Source: Cristatella mucedo
Lineage: Eukaryota > Bryozoa > Phylactolaemata > Cristatellidae
Length of the DNA: 64,000 nt
Direction of reading: 5' to 3'
Assembly: GCA_009760855.2 (NCBI GenBank)
Contig: WPIO01000034.1
Location: forward strand, 4,107,760 to 4,171,759
The translations under genes were made by a program, and so were the position numbers. Numbering within the stretch: the first letter of the stretch is position 1; each line of letters starts with the position of its first letter. Below the pieces are notes generated by a model. It was not told the origin of the DNA, did not search any database, and saw only the letters and a program-made list of their open reading frames with translations. Positions 1 through 11,590 of the stretch are shown piece after piece.

Positions 1-282
1 TGCATCTGTGATTCAACAATGTTTCTATAGAAGCTAGACTTAGCCTTTGCTAGGATTGATTGGTACGACCTACAGTAGTCTTCATATGCCTGTCGATGGA
101 CAGTTAGTCCGGATCTTTTGTATGCCTTTTCAAGCTTTCGTTTAGTAGACTTGGCTAGTTTAATGTCTGTGGTAAACCATAGGCCGTCTGGGCGTGGGCG
201 CACAGTGCGCTTTGTCAAAGGTGCAAACTCGTCGAGCGTGTCAGCTAGTGTCGTGTTGTAGCAATCTACCAGTCCCACTCTA
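1..282 (-). mobile_element. LINE family A, internal fragment, inverted relative to the adjoining 3' end
   Basis: This stretch matches the 3640-3900 part of the larger LINE copy (the linker between endonuclease and reverse transcriptase). It is cut by the window start. At about 272-283 it switches abruptly to a 3' end of the same family in the opposite orientation. That arrangement fits a 5'-inverted (twin-primed) insertion, but the left boundary cannot be seen. Confidence 0.8.
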
Positions 283-571
283 ACATACCTATTTAGGACA
301 GCATTTAGTGGGTCCCTGTGATATGTCCTTCACGTGCTTATGCGAGCTGACACTGTGCATGCTGCCACTAACCACATTTGCATGCTGACCCTGTGCATGT
401 CACCCCTAACCATGTTATTTATTTTGTTTGTTTATCAAGCATGAATTTTACTCACCATTCAATTGCATTTCCCTTTGCAGCAAATGTAAAGCACCTAGAG
501 AGAAATTAAGTTCTCTGAGGGCGCTTTATCAAGTGCATTATTAATATTATTATTATTATTATTATTATTAC
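283..571 (+). mobile_element. LINE family A, 3' end with (ATT)n tail
   Basis: It begins inside the last RT codons (the stretch reading HLFRTAFSGSL, then stop) and runs through the family 3'UTR. The UTR ends in a terminal GC hairpin (AAGCGCC ... GGGCGCTT), followed by an (ATT)n tail. Tails made of short tandem repeats rather than poly(A) are typical of CR1/L2-type LINEs. Confidence 0.88.
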
Positions 572-1517
572 AGATTAAGGGGGTAAGGTGGGCCAGTAGT
601 GGGAGTTATCCCCCAAAATGGCCACTAATAGTGCGAGTTGTCCCCCCAAGCACATTTATTAATATCGTACGAAGACCAGTTAACTGAATGGCATAAAAAT
701 TGGCACGAAGAACACTGGTAGCATTAGCTATCGTTTGATGTGATATAGCTGTAGTTTTGACGTTCTGATGACCTGTAAAAGTCCAAGGTCACGTATAGCA
801 CTGCAGCTCCAAATTTTTCCGATTAAAAACGTCATTGTAGAAATATGGCAAACTGCTCAAAAGATGCAAGACACTCGAATACACAATCCCCCCCACAAAA
901 AATTAAAAAAAATTCGACATCTCAAACTGTTGACTGTCATCACGACCACAGCCCAGGGTCATTTTGTTACAGGCACATCATATGCATACACACTCATCAT
1001 GCATAGATGCACAGGGGGGGACGTGAAGACAGGTGAGCTCTGCCTATATTCCAAATTTCACACCGATTGGCCAAGTTTTGAAGAAGCTGTAAATTTATAA
1101 GGCAAACAGTGCTAACAAGCAACTGCAATGACCAAGAGTGAACATAGAGTAAGTGAAGTCCGTGGTGCATTCAGTGGTGAATGCAGTTGCAGATGATGTT
1201 TATTTAACTTTCTGGAGGAGCTTAGAGTCTCAGCATTCATCAATAGTGATGAAAGTTGTGCTTTGACAACGTTTTGCCAGCATCCATCATTGCAGCCTGT
1301 ATAGCCAAAATCGGAAGTTTTGGCGAGTGCAAACAAAGACAATCGACAACCAAGAGACCAATAATGCTGGCATATATTTGCAGAAGAAGCTGCATAATGC
1401 ACATACCGACAATTGCCTTGAAAAAGGCAGTCGTTCTGTTCAGCTCGGACAGTATTCAGTGGCAGACAGGCACGTGAGCAACTCGGCTTACTTTCTCAGG
1501 GCTTTCTAATTATCTAC
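572..1517. other. No recognisable gene
   Basis: There are short ORFs on both strands (768-1100 + and 1402-1112 -), but none has a recognisable domain or a convincing splice structure. The Mutator-like transposase at 4205-6200 was cut at its 3' side by the LINE at 1518-4200. Its missing 3' flank would therefore be expected here, but no terminal inverted repeat was recognised. Confidence 0.4.
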
Positions 1518-1755
1518 ATAAATAATAATAATAAAAATAATTCAATTGATAAAGCGCCCTCAGAGAACTTAATCTCTCTCTAGGCGCTTTACATTTGCTG
1601 TAAAGTGAAATGCAATTGAATGGTAAGTAAAATCATGCTTGAAAAACAAACGAAATGAATAATATGCTTAGGGGTGACATGCACAGGGTCAGCTTGCAAA
1701 TGTGGTTAGTGGCAGCATGCACAGTATCAGCACGCATAAGCACATCAAGGACAAA

Positions 1756-3486
1756 TCACAGAGACCCACTAAATGCTGTCCTAAATAGGTGTGTTTTTAG
1801 GTTCCTTTTAAATGTGGTCAGGTCAGGGGATATTCTGACGCAGGTCGGGAGGGAGTTCCAGGCTTTGGGAGCATATGAACTAAATGCACGGTCTCCAAAG
1901 GATTTAAGGTTTGTATGAGGTATTTCTAGACTGTTGGATTCCGAAAAGCGAGTGGTACGATGCTTGGCCTGATGGGGTAGCATATCTGACAGATAGGCTG
2001 GAGCCATAGAATGAAGGGACCTAAAAGTGAGCGACAAAACCTTGAAGTCAATCCGTTGCTTGACTGGTAACCAGTGCAGGTCGGCATGAAGTGGAGTAAT
2101 GTGGCAGCTGCGACGCTCACGACAGACAAGCCTAGCTGCAGAGTTTTGCACCAGCTGCAATCGCCTGATCGCACATGCTGGTAGGCCAGTAAGCAGTGAG
2201 TTGCAGAAGTCGAGACGAGATGTCACGAATGCATGGACCAACTTAGACGTGGTATCCTTATCTAAACAAGCCCGAATTTTAGCAATGTTATGAAGCTGAA
2301 AATAGGCGGATTTGACTGTGGAGCTGATGTGGTCGTCTAACGAGAGGTCGCTTTGGAATATGACACCTAGATTTCGAGCTGATTCAACTGGAGATATGCT
2401 GGCAGAGCCAAATTTGAGAGTCAGCCTTTCCAATCTCTGGATCACACTGGGTTTGCCCATAACTAGTAAGTCAGTTTTATCATCGTTAAGTTTTAGAAAA
2501 TTTGCTGCCATCCATGTGCGGATGTCATCAATGCATGCAGCAAGTGAGTATAGAGAATTTGAGGTGCTCGAAGGCTGGGAGGGATCAAAGCAAAGGTACA
2601 ACTGAGTGTCATCCGCATAGAAGTGAAAGCCTAGATTGTGCTTGGCAATCACATCAGCAAGAGGCAGAGTATAAACCGTGAAAAGAACCGGACCTATCAC
2701 TGAGCCCTGAGGTACTCCATATTTCAGAGATACTTCAGATGATCTTTGTCCATAAACCGTGAAAAGAACCGGACCTATCACTGAGCCCTGAGGTACTCCA
2801 TATTTCAGAGGTACTTCAGATGATCTTAGTCCATTCACGTCAATACTCTGGAGTCTCCCACTGAGATAGGACCTGAACCACTGCAGAGCAGTGCCAGTGA
2901 TGCCCAGGCGAGATGAGAGGCGCTCTAGAAGAACTTTGTCATCGATGGTATCAAAAGCTGCCGAAAGATCAAGCACAACAAGCAGAGACACTCTACCCAT
3001 GTCTGCATTCCTAAGTAGGTCGTTGTGTACCCGAAGCAATGCTGACTCTGTGGAGTGATTAGCTCTAAAGCCAGACTGGAACTTACTAGTAAGGTGTGAG
3101 GTTTTGATATACGAGTTCAGCTGTTCTGCCACGACCCGTTCGAGTTTCTTTGATAGGAATGGTAGAAGGGAAACTGGGCGGTAGTTGCTCAAGTTCTCTT
3201 GGTCAAGTGTAGCTTTCTTGAGAAGTGGCCTGACTACAGCTTTTTTGAAAGGTGCTGGGACATGACCTGAGGCTAATGACATATTAATTATGTTAGTTAT
3301 GCATGGCAGCAGCAGATCAATGCAACGTAGGAGCAGGACAGTGGGAATAGGGTCCAGAGGACTTGTTGTCTTCTTTGATTGAGATACGAACTCGAGGACT
3401 TGATCACTAGTGACCTGCTTAAATCCAGACATTGAGATGCAGCCAGGAACCGAGGAACAGCATTCTAGTGGGGAGGTTGTCATCAA
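1756..3486 (-). pseudogene. LINE reverse transcriptase ORF with in-frame 81-bp duplication
   Basis: This is a 576-residue open frame. RT motifs are visible in order: NYRPVSLLPFLSKKLERVV at about 101-119; SGFRANHSTESALL at 138-151; motif A LDLSAAFDTID at 172-182; motif B GVPQGSVIGPVLFTVY at 230-245 and again at 257-272; catalytic YADD at 290-293. After these comes the C-terminal region typical of CR1/L2 elements (WFRSYLSGR, WLPVKQRIDFKVL, WNSLPT). The second motif B comes from a tandem 81-bp duplication that leaves the frame open but inserts 27 residues beside the active site, so activity is doubtful. Upstream frameshifts near 3487 and 3605-3630 separate it from the endonuclease, so this copy is probably dead. 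The start codon given is only the first Met of the open frame. Confidence 0.9.
2671..2832 (-). repeat. 81-bp direct tandem duplication inside the RT domain
   Basis: Two consecutive 81-bp units start at 2671 and 2752 and differ at only a few positions. Other copies of this LINE (7.9 kb, 58 kb, 21.7 kb) do not show it, so it arose in this copy. Confidence 0.92.
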
Positions 3487-3604
3487 GGGATGGATTCCCT
3501 GATCTTGTCTATCTTCTGCACAAAGAATCGAGAGAAGCGATCGGCTAGATTATCATTAGGATCATCAGGTAAGGAGTTAATCTGGGAACGGTTGAGGAGA
3601 TGGT

Positions 3605-4180
3605 TTAGTGCGACATCAGCATTTTTGGATCGTGCATCTGTGATTCAACAATGTTTTTATAAAAACTAGACTTAGCCTTTGCTAGGATCGATTGGTACGA
3701 CCTACAGTAGTCTTCATATGCCTGTCGATGAACAGTTAGTCCGGATCTTTTGTATGCTTTTTCAAGCTTTCGTTTAGCAGACTTGGCTAGTTTAATCTCT
3801 GCGGTAAACCATAGGTCGTCTGGGCGGGGGCGCACAGTGCGCTTTGTCAGAGGGGCAAACTCGTCGAGCGTGTCAGCTAGTGTCGTGTTGAAGCTATCTA
3901 CCAATGATGACAGATCGGAGGGAGGATTGAGCAGCAGAGGTGAAGCAGATATTATCGCACGGACAGCATCAATGTCAAGGGTCTTGAGGTTTCGCGATTC
4001 ACAGGTTATTTTAGAGGAGGATGTGGGCACACACTGTAGATTGAATGAGATCTGCTCGTGGTCAGATAAGCACGATTTGGTAATAATTGGTGATGACAAA
4101 GTGCAGTTATATGAGAAAATCTGGTCGAGTGTGTGACCCTTGATGTGGGTAGGGCCATGCACATGAGCCACAAGAGACAA
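3605..4180 (-). pseudogene. LINE endonuclease C-terminus and linker
   Basis: This 191-residue open frame contains GHTLDQIFS and LSDHEQISF. They match the conserved GHTLD and SDH motifs near the C-terminus of APE-type LINE endonucleases. A basic linker follows (RTVRPRPDDLWFTAEIKLAK) and leads towards the RT. The N-terminal catalytic half of the endonuclease is missing. A frameshift near 3605-3630 and a stop near 3487 uncouple it from the RT frame downstream. Confidence 0.85.
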
Positions 4181-4204
4181 TGAGTATGGTCCATCACTTG
4201 AGCA

Positions 4205-6200
4205 TTATGCCTTATCATTTTTTTGCCTTTGTACAGGCTTCCTACGTACACCTTTGTTCTTGAGGTTGTATTTTGCCTTTGTTAAACTAGCTCTCTTGGA
4301 TTGCCTGTCGTAATCCTTCATGAACTACCTCATATATACCTGCCCACAGGAATGCCTAACCTTGTGAAAACTGGGATACGACCACACATCCCTTCATTCT
4401 TCTGTAAACAGGCATCAGCCACTGCCACTAGAACTGCTGACAACCTGCCTCCTGTATATTCAGTCTGTCGAGCCTTTGTCCAGATTAGGTTATGGAGAGA
4501 CTCATTATGGTTTTGGGTGTGACCATGCAAACATTTTTTTAAAAGGTCATCGGGTAATCTGTCCTCATACACATCATTTGAGGCTTCTTTTATCCCTGGT
4601 TTTAGCACGTGATGACTTGATTTTTCATGGTCATAAACCGTATTCGTTGCTACAGCTTTCTCATAGGGACATTCAGACGACGCACCTTTCGTACGGAACC
4701 TATGATCTGGCTCCTGATTAGTGGAGAAAGTATGGTAAAAAGATTTCCATACATCCTTCTTCAAGCCCTCTAGATTATTCGCATTCTCTCTCACCGCACG
4801 GGCAAAGTGTTGCTGCAACCTACTAGCTATTTGGCCAGTTAGCCCACCCTGTCCACCGAACTCGCCCATAACCTCTGGGTATTTCACTTTCTTTGTTTTA
4901 AGGTTTTGCAGAGACTCTTACTGACATGTGCTATACACTCCAGTTTTGTAATTTCTGTCTCTCCATACGGTTTGGCTTTGGTTACACTTTGCCAAGCTTT
5001 TGAATCACCATCCCCTAGATACCTAACAAAACCGTGCACCACGGGTTTCTAGCGAGCGTTCAAACATACGTTTTGCCCCTTCCATTGCACCACTTGTACC
5101 ACTGAAATTTTTATCGCAGTCATGCTCTCCTCGCTTACCAGCTGCACAAACCTTGCAGGATAAGCTGAGCACTTCTGCATCTAGTGCCTTTCCTGTTTTT
5201 AGGGAAGTGCCTGTTGCTACCCCATGCTTCGACTTAAAGCCACGGGTCCTCCACGTGCCATCAATGGCGATGGTGATGTCACGCGAGTTAGCCAAAGCCT
5301 TCTCCTCTTCTACAGCTCTCACCATTGACAATTCAGCCTCTTTCGTAGCTCCAGCTGCAATTACTTTCACACAATCGGTGTAGCGTTTAGATGGGATAGG
5401 GGAAGGTAAATCTAACAGCCCAAAAAGTCTTTCAATAATAATAATAATAATAATAATTCACTTGATAAAGTGCTCTCAGAGAACTTAATCTCTCTCTAGG
5501 TGCTTTACATTTGCTGCAAAGTGAAATGCAATTGAATGATAAGTAAAATCATGCTTGAAAAACAAACAAAATGAATAATATGGTTAGGGGTGACATGCAC
5601 AGGGTCAGCATGCAAATGTGGTTAGTGGCAGCATGCACAGTGTCAGCACGCATAAGCACAACAAGGACGAATCACAGGGACCCACTAAATGCTGTCCTAA
5701 ATAGGTCTTCCTAGCCCAACGCTCCTAGCAGCATAAATTGCCTACATGTTCAGGGGTAGCTCAGGATCTGTCGACCTTACACGACCTTTCTTGGCAACCT
5801 CTTTCTTCTCACTGTCTTCTTCATTCGCAGCTCGCAAGGCTTTCATCTCTTCCCGGCGACGGATAGAAAGGCATGTTAACCTGACTATTTTCGCAAATGC
5901 AGCTCCTACATCTAAGTACAAGGGTACTCGAAAGACCCACTAGGTCCGGTTCCCTACGATAGACTTGACTATTACAAGCTGGGCACCAAACGTAAGCCAT
6001 CAACTCTGTAGCCAGTGTGGCAACATCCAAAATACGATTTCCAAAGAGAAAATTATCATCCTCGTTCTCTTCTTTGTCTTTCACTACCCGTCGTTTTTGG
6101 GTGTGGGCGTGGCGACACCACTCGCTGGTCTAACCGGCAACGGCCTTACACGCGGTCGTCCACTGTTCCGAGGGCCGCTCGATTCCCTTACACTACTCAT
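4205..6200 (-). pseudogene. Mutator-like DNA transposase (PF20700-type), interrupted by a LINE
   Basis: On the minus strand this reads as a Mutator-like transposase of the kind common in aquatic invertebrates. From the N-terminus it has a basic leader (Met at 6200), NRILDVATLATELMAYVWCP with CxxC-type cysteines at 6084-5821, IAIDGTWRTRGFKSKHG and CDKNFSGTSGAMEGA at 5370-5023, then a GDGDSKAW ... KPYGE ... KLECIAHV segment across 5020-4890. After that come STNQEPDHR, the signature LHGHTQNHNESLHNLIW at 4887-4330, and a basic tail ending at a TAA at 4205-4207. The acidic residues in IDGTW, GDGDS and HNES are the likely DDE catalytic set. Frameshifts near 6090, 4890-5030 and 4310-4330 and a LINE insertion at 5437-5706 make it a pseudogene. 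No terminal inverted repeats were found. Confidence 0.85.
5437..5706 (-). mobile_element. LINE family A 3' end inserted in the Mutator-like transposase
   Basis: It starts with an (AAT)n tail, continues with the family hairpin and 3'UTR, and stops at the last RT codons (gctgtcctaaatagg). Transposase coding sequence resumes on the other side at 5707, so the LINE insertion is younger than the transposon. Confidence 0.9.
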
Positions 6201-6266
6201 TGAAACTCCTTCATTTACTCGAGTTGCATCACGGCCTGTACTCACAGCACCAGCCGTGCACTGCCC

Positions 6267-6690
6267 AATAGTTGAAACCTCAAATCCTTTGGAGACCGTG
6301 CATTTACTTCATATGCTCCCAAAGCCTGGAACTCCCTCCCGACCTGTGTCAGAACATCCCCTGACCTGACCACATTTAAAAAGAATTTAAAAACACACCT
6401 ATTTAGGACAGCATTTAGTGGGTCCCTGTGATTCGTCCTTGATGTACTTATGCGTGCTGACTGACACTGTGCGTGCTGACAATGTGCATGCTGCCACTAA
6501 CCACATTTGCATGCTGACCCTGTGCATGTCACCCCTAACCATGTTATTCATTTTGCTTGTTTATCAAGCATGATTTTACTCACTGTTCAATTGCATTTCC
6601 CTTCGCAGCATATGTAAAGCGCCTAGAGAGAGAGAGATTGAGTTCTCTGAGGGCGCTTTATCAAGTGCATTATTACTATTATTATTATAA
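6267..6690 (+). mobile_element. LINE family A, 3' fragment with RT C-terminus
   Basis: It begins in the RT C-terminal segment (NLKSFGDRAF, AWNSLPT) and runs through the 3'UTR, with a locally expanded GA tract in the hairpin, to a (TTA)n tail. It lies just upstream of the transposase start on the opposite strand. Confidence 0.88.
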
Positions 6691-6890
6691 GAACAATGCG
6701 AGCGGTGCATTGAACCATTCATCTTGGAAGCTTGTGGGAGAACGTCCAACACATGTCCGTTAGATGAAATGGCAGCAGATGCAAGGGGTCGGAAGTGGAT
6801 GCTGGATTGGCTGTATGCATCCGGCTCAGAGGTCAACCTCCATAGCAACAGCTGTTTGCAGCTTTCCCTGCCCGCGATTACGCGATTATG

Positions 6891-8157
6891 CAAAATCCTG
6901 CTTGATAAACAAACAAAATGAATAACGTGGTTAGGGGTGACATGCACAGGGTCAGCATGCAAATGTGGTTAGTGGCAGCATGCACAGTGTCAGCACGCAT
7001 AAGCACATCAAGGACGAATCACAGGGACCCACTAAATGCTGTCCTAAATAGTTATGTTTTTTCAAGTTTTTTTAAATGTGGTCAGGTCAGGGGATGTTCT
7101 GACGCAGGTCGGGAGGGAGTTCCAGGCTTTGGGAGCATATACTAACTAAATGCAGTCTCCAAAGGATTTAAGGTTTGTACGAGGTATTTGTAGACTGTTG
7201 GATTCCGAAAAGCAGGTGTTACGATGGCCTGATGTGGTAGTATATCTGAGAGATAGGCTGGAGCCATAGAATGAAGGGACCTAAAAGTGAGCAACAAAAC
7301 CTTGAAGTCAATCCGTTGCTTGACTGGTAGCCAGTGCAGGTCGGCGAGAAGTGGAGTAATGTGGCAACTGCGCCGCTCACGACAGACAAGCCTAGCTGCC
7401 GAGTTTTGCACCAGCTGCAATCGCCTGATCGCGCATGCTGGTAGGCCAGTAAGCAGTGAGTTGCAGAAGTCGAGACGGGATGTCACGAATGCATGGACCA
7501 ACTTGGACGTGGTATCCTTATCTAAACAAGCCCGAATTTTAGCAATGTTATGAAGCTGAAAATAGGCAGATTTGACAGTGGAGCTGATATGGTCGTCTAA
7601 CGAGAGGTCGCTTTGGAACGTGACACCTAGATTTCGAGCTGATTCAACAGGAGATATGCTGGCCGAGCAAATTTTGAGCGTCAGTCTTTCCAATTTCTGA
7701 ATCACACTGGGTTTGCCCATAACTAGTAAGATTGTTTTATCATCGTTTGATTTTTAGAAAATTTGCTGCCATCCATGTGCAGATGTCATCAATGCATGCA
7801 GCAAGTGAGTTGAGAGAATTTGAGGTGCTCGAAGGCTGGGAGGGATCAAAGCAAAGGTACAACTGAGTGTCATCCGCATAGAAGTGAAAGCCTAGATTGT
7901 GCTTGGCAATCACATCAACAAGTGGCAGAGTATAAAGAACCGTGAAAAGAACAGGACCTACCACTTAGCCCTGAGGTACCCCATATTTCAGACGTACCTC
8001 AGATGATCTTTGTCCATTCACGTCAATGCTCTGGAGTCTCCCACTGAGATAGGACCTGAACCACTGCAGAGCAGTGCCAGTGATGCCCAGGCGAGATGAG
8101 AGGCGCTCTGGAAGAACTTTGTCATCGATGGTATCAAAAGCTGCCGAAAGATCGAGC
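6891..8157 (-). mobile_element. LINE family A, fragment truncated at both ends
   Basis: It begins inside the 3'UTR, without hairpin or tail, and extends into RT motif A, ending at 8157. The frame is broken into pieces (7720-7142, 7964-7740). YADD (about 7870-7881) and the single motif B are recognisable. Missing the 3' end implies a later deletion or recombination. Confidence 0.88.
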
Positions 8158-8815
8158 TATAGCATTAGTCATCCGGGGGACGCCGCCTTTATTACTTTCG
8201 GTTCAGTCATAATCCAAATATGTTAAAATCTTTGATAAAAACAGTATAGGCAAGGAACTCATCGCAATAATAGGCTTTGGCCGTGATGTTACCACCAGGG
8301 AATGCCGCGTAGCTAGGCAGCTTGCGTATAGCTACGCGGTCAAACATGCTACAACTGTTACCGGACACAATTTACTTGTTCAGATTGATTAATGATTCAT
8401 GACCATTATTAACTTCATTTTAATAGCGAAAAAGTTATTATTTGACGTATTTATCGGTCTGGTTAAGCAAATCATGCAGAAATCTGAGCGAAAATCATAA
8501 CAAAGAACTCCCAGTTAATCCCTTCTGGCGTATTTCCGGTTTGACATATCTGTCTTTGATTTTTTTTTACCTTTTTCCAGTTATGTGTCGATCGTCACAT
8601 TTTGGGATTGCATTCATTAGATGTTTATCGTTTAAAGACTATTAAAGAATAATTGATTTTTTACCAAATTTTTCGCAGGCTACCTTGTACACAGGGAAGT
8701 CCATTGCGTCACACTCCAGTGTATAAAATGCCATTCGGCTGGGCTTCGTTATTTGAACTTCTGTTTGTCAAACCTGCCGGCGGCTACCTCTCGAAGAGCT
8801 CTTGTGAATACTGGA
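8158..8815. other. Intergenic region upstream of the first cysteine-rich gene
   Basis: AT-rich, with no coding signal. It would hold the promoter of the gene starting near 8816. I see no clear TATA box or initiator that I would defend. Confidence 0.35.
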
Positions 8816-9353
8816 ATGGTTGTGATGCAGGATTTAGTTGTTTTTTTTCCTTTTTTGCTGGCGCCACTTGACGGTGTTCTAACGCGACCCATTCGGAAGT
8901 GTCCCTTGTTCGTTGCCGCCAGTGACGAGTGCAGTACGGATGCCGGAGCTTCGTGTGTCCAGCTCGGGCATTCCAGCACTTACCGATGCTACTGCATAGA
9001 CCATACGTCTCGCTCCTGCGCCGAACGGTGCGACACGGCCGCGTACCCGGACGGACGTGACTGCCTCGACCACTGTCAGGGTAGGCTGCTTGCTTTTCGC
9101 GATCCTTCAGAATTCACGCTCTGCTGAGTGATCGTCGCTGCATTCAGTCGATGCGCCTGGCACGCCGGTGACCGGCGGGAGGGGGGTGGTGTTATCGCCA
9201 CGTCGTGAGCGATACCGTGATCACGGATTTTTGTCAGTTTGTGGCATGCTCAGCACGTGTGCTCGCTCTTGTGAAGCGAGACAGACAGCGACCGTTATAG
9301 AAGACCTGCTGTGCAGCTCACAGCAGCGTTACACTACAGCGTTACAGCCTTAC

Positions 9354-9404
<51 letters not shown>

Positions 9405-11590
9405 CTTACTTACACTTACTTACACTTACTTACACTTACTTACACTTACTTACTTACTTACACTTACAGCGTTACACTGACTGTCTGGTGGCTTTCGAGC
9501 TGTAGGCGCGACTTGCGACTGCTTTCCACTGGTTATTCGGTGCATTAGCTTTTTTGTGTTGCTGTGTATGCTGCTTCGCCGTGACACTGAGATACTGACT
9601 CGCCATGAAACCGAGTCACTGCCGACTGCTGCCTGGCGTCGGCCCACATCTCCTGCTCTGGCTGACTGAAGAGGCAGCATAACGAAGAGTGATGCTGCCT
9701 CTGATGGCTCCTCTGTGGCTCCTCGGGGCTACTGCTCGCTACGAGTGTTCTGCGAGTGCTCTCACCTTGTGCAGTGTGCCTCGTGGTTGTTCTCACCTCG
9801 TGCCTGTTCGGACGTGTGTATCCGCATCTGCACGTGTTTGTGAAGTGCCGTGCACGTTTTCATTTGCTATCGCTCATTCGTCTCCTCTGATTTCTAGACT
9901 ACATTGAAAAGGAATGTGCGGCACAGCCTGAGCACACAGCAACAGACAGACTCCCCGTGTGGGTATGGGCAATCATCGTGGTCGGCGCTGTACTAGCTGG
10001 TATCATTGCATTACTCCTCTGTCGAAAGCGGTTGCTCAGATGTAAGTAAAAGAAATGCAGCAGTTGCTTAGAGTCTGTAGCACATCGAGAAAAAATATGC
10101 TTGGTAACCGAAACGCATTACTCGACCTTTGATTTGATAATAGCATCCGCGGCAGGGGGACACCTGTGGCTGCTGCTAGTAGTATAAATTTCTCACGATC
10201 CTTCCACAGTCTCTCTCTCCTCTCTCTCTCTCTCTCTCTGTCACTCTCCTCTGTCACTCTCCTCTGTCACTGTCTGTCTGTCTCTGTCTCTCTCTATCTC
10301 TCTGTCTTTCCTCTCTCCTCTCTGTCTCTGTGTGTCTGTCTCGTCTGTCTCTCTTTCTTATCTCTATCGCTCTCTCACTAGCCGGGGTTACACAATAACG
10401 TAGCTAGATGCGATTGATGCCCCACCCGAATTCCCATTATGCCGATGCTCTTGCTCGCTTCAATTCTGTTTCTTGAGCTATTCGTTGGGCAGGCCCAGTT
10501 TGACTGGCCTGTGACTCTGAAGCTCGGGGTAGCAAAAGAAGGTGATTGCAGCGATTACAAACTGTTTGCCTGCACACTTGCATGCATAGTGTACTGGTGC
10601 ACATACATGCACGCACACACAAACACATGTATTAGCTAATCGCCATCGGCTCATTTGTCTAGTGGTAGAAGAGCCTTATCGGTCGGCGCCCACTGCAGGA
10701 TTCGAACCAGCGACCTCGGTCATAAGAGCGAGCACTTAACCACCTGGGCTATCACGGCTCTTGCACTTGCATGGGGACGTGCCGAGTGGGTTGGAGTGGC
10801 AGGTACGAGTGATTGGTCTGTGTCAGTGGGTTTTTTCATACGTGCAAAGAGATGCTTTGTGCTGTTCACGTCATTTGCTGCCGTAGGCTTGAGAACGCCT
10901 CGTATGCAGCTAGCGACGTTTGATTTTTCGCATCTACATGAAGCAGTGACCGGATGTGTGCTTGCCGTGGGATGACTTGCATGAGGCGTTTGTGCCCGCC
11001 CCTGCCCTCCATTCGACTGCCTGTTATGGATCACGTGTGCATAACCAGCCTAGTCATGACGGTTATGCAATAGATAAGGGAGGTTACATTTTGTCTGCTC
11101 GGCGAAATGCCTCCTGCTTGCACTTGTTACCAGGCTGTTCTCTTACGAAGCCTAAGCCGGAGGAGGGCTGTGCCATGCAAGAGTCTAGACGAAACGATAA
11201 TCCTGCCACCGCCGACCGAGACGCTGCTGTTGCCCTGCCGCTGCTGGCTGCCGACGGCGCTGCAGACAGCACTGCCGCTGGTCAAGCTGCTGTTGCTGCT
11301 GCTGAGCGCAGTGAGTGAAATCGTGATGGCTGCTGTCTAGGTATGCTTCGACTGCTAGCGAGCCCTGTGCTGACGCCTGATTCATTCACACCGGCGCCTT
11401 GCCACATTTGCATCGCTAGTAATGCTGAGCATGAACGCTGTTTTCTGCCGTCGGTGCCGCAGGCTCCTTCCCTACCTCATTATTCTTTAGAGCTCTACTT
11501 GTGACTGACTTGTAAGCCTGGTTCAATGGAATTTTTTTAATTGCAGCCGCACGTGATGATGCGAGATCGTCGGAGACCGTCTGCTTGTAA
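8816..11590 (+). CDS. Cysteine-rich single-pass membrane protein, copy 1 (4 predicted exons)
   Basis: Predicted exons are 8816-9080, 9898-10041, 11134-11310 and 11547-11590, joined at phase-1 introns with GT-AG sites. Their summed length is divisible by three and gives about 209 residues. Exon 1 encodes a hydrophobic leader (VVFFPFLLAPL) and a cysteine-rich ectodomain containing STYRCYCIDHTSRSCAERC and CLDHC. Exon 2 encodes IEKEC followed by a membrane helix (WAIIVVGAVLAGIIALLLC) and a basic stop-transfer (RKRLLR). Exons 3-4 encode an acidic, Ala-rich cytoplasmic tail ending SSETVCL. I do not recognise the family, and the protein probably sits in the plasma membrane. The gene at 16429 has the same exon plan and cysteine spacing. 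Uncertainties: the signal peptide may lie on a separate upstream exon, since an alternative acceptor is possible just before the DEC motif, and the tail exons are less certain than the first two. Confidence 0.62.
9351..9475. repeat. (CTTA)n microsatellite
   Basis: Imperfect tetranucleotide array lying in predicted intron 1 of the first cysteine-rich gene. Confidence 0.95.
10203..10380. repeat. (CT)n / (CTGT)n microsatellite
   Basis: Pyrimidine-rich low-complexity tract in predicted intron 2 of the first cysteine-rich gene. Confidence 0.95.
10645..10765 (-). mobile_element. tRNA-derived SINE (family B)
   Basis: Read on the minus strand it has an A box (tagcccaggtgg) and a perfect B box (ggttcgaatcc). 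A tail follows containing taaggctcttctaccacta, shared with the element at 37207. Pol III-type internal promoter elements plus the shared tail mark a SINE rather than a tRNA gene. Confidence 0.85.

Larger units (their letters stand above)
1518..4200 (-). mobile_element. CR1/L2-type LINE family A, longest copy (5' truncated)
   Basis: This is the longest copy of the dominant repeat in the window. Read on the minus strand it holds the C-terminal part of an apurinic-type endonuclease, a linker, a full reverse transcriptase, the C-terminal region, a 3'UTR with the family hairpin, and an (AAT)n tail at 1518-1545. The element lacks ORF1 and most of the endonuclease. Its 5' end abuts the 3' end of the Mutator-like transposase ORF, which is on the same strand. 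Such elements copy themselves by target-primed reverse transcription in the nucleus. Confidence 0.93.

Noticed and set aside
1655-2605. Plus-strand ORFs opposite the LINE RT (also at 7287-7553 and 58263-58529)
   Set aside because: They are antisense shadows of the RT frame. Their recurrence in several copies reflects LINE homology, not independent genes.
10439-10639. ORF beginning with a signal-peptide-like MPMLLLASILFLELFVGQA
   Set aside because: It lies inside predicted intron 2 of the first cysteine-rich gene, continues only into low-complexity sequence, and has no paralog or downstream exon to support it.
10670-10765. Possible tRNA gene on the minus strand
   Set aside because: A and B boxes are present but acceptor and anticodon stems do not fold convincingly, and the tail is shared with other elements; it is a tRNA-derived SINE.
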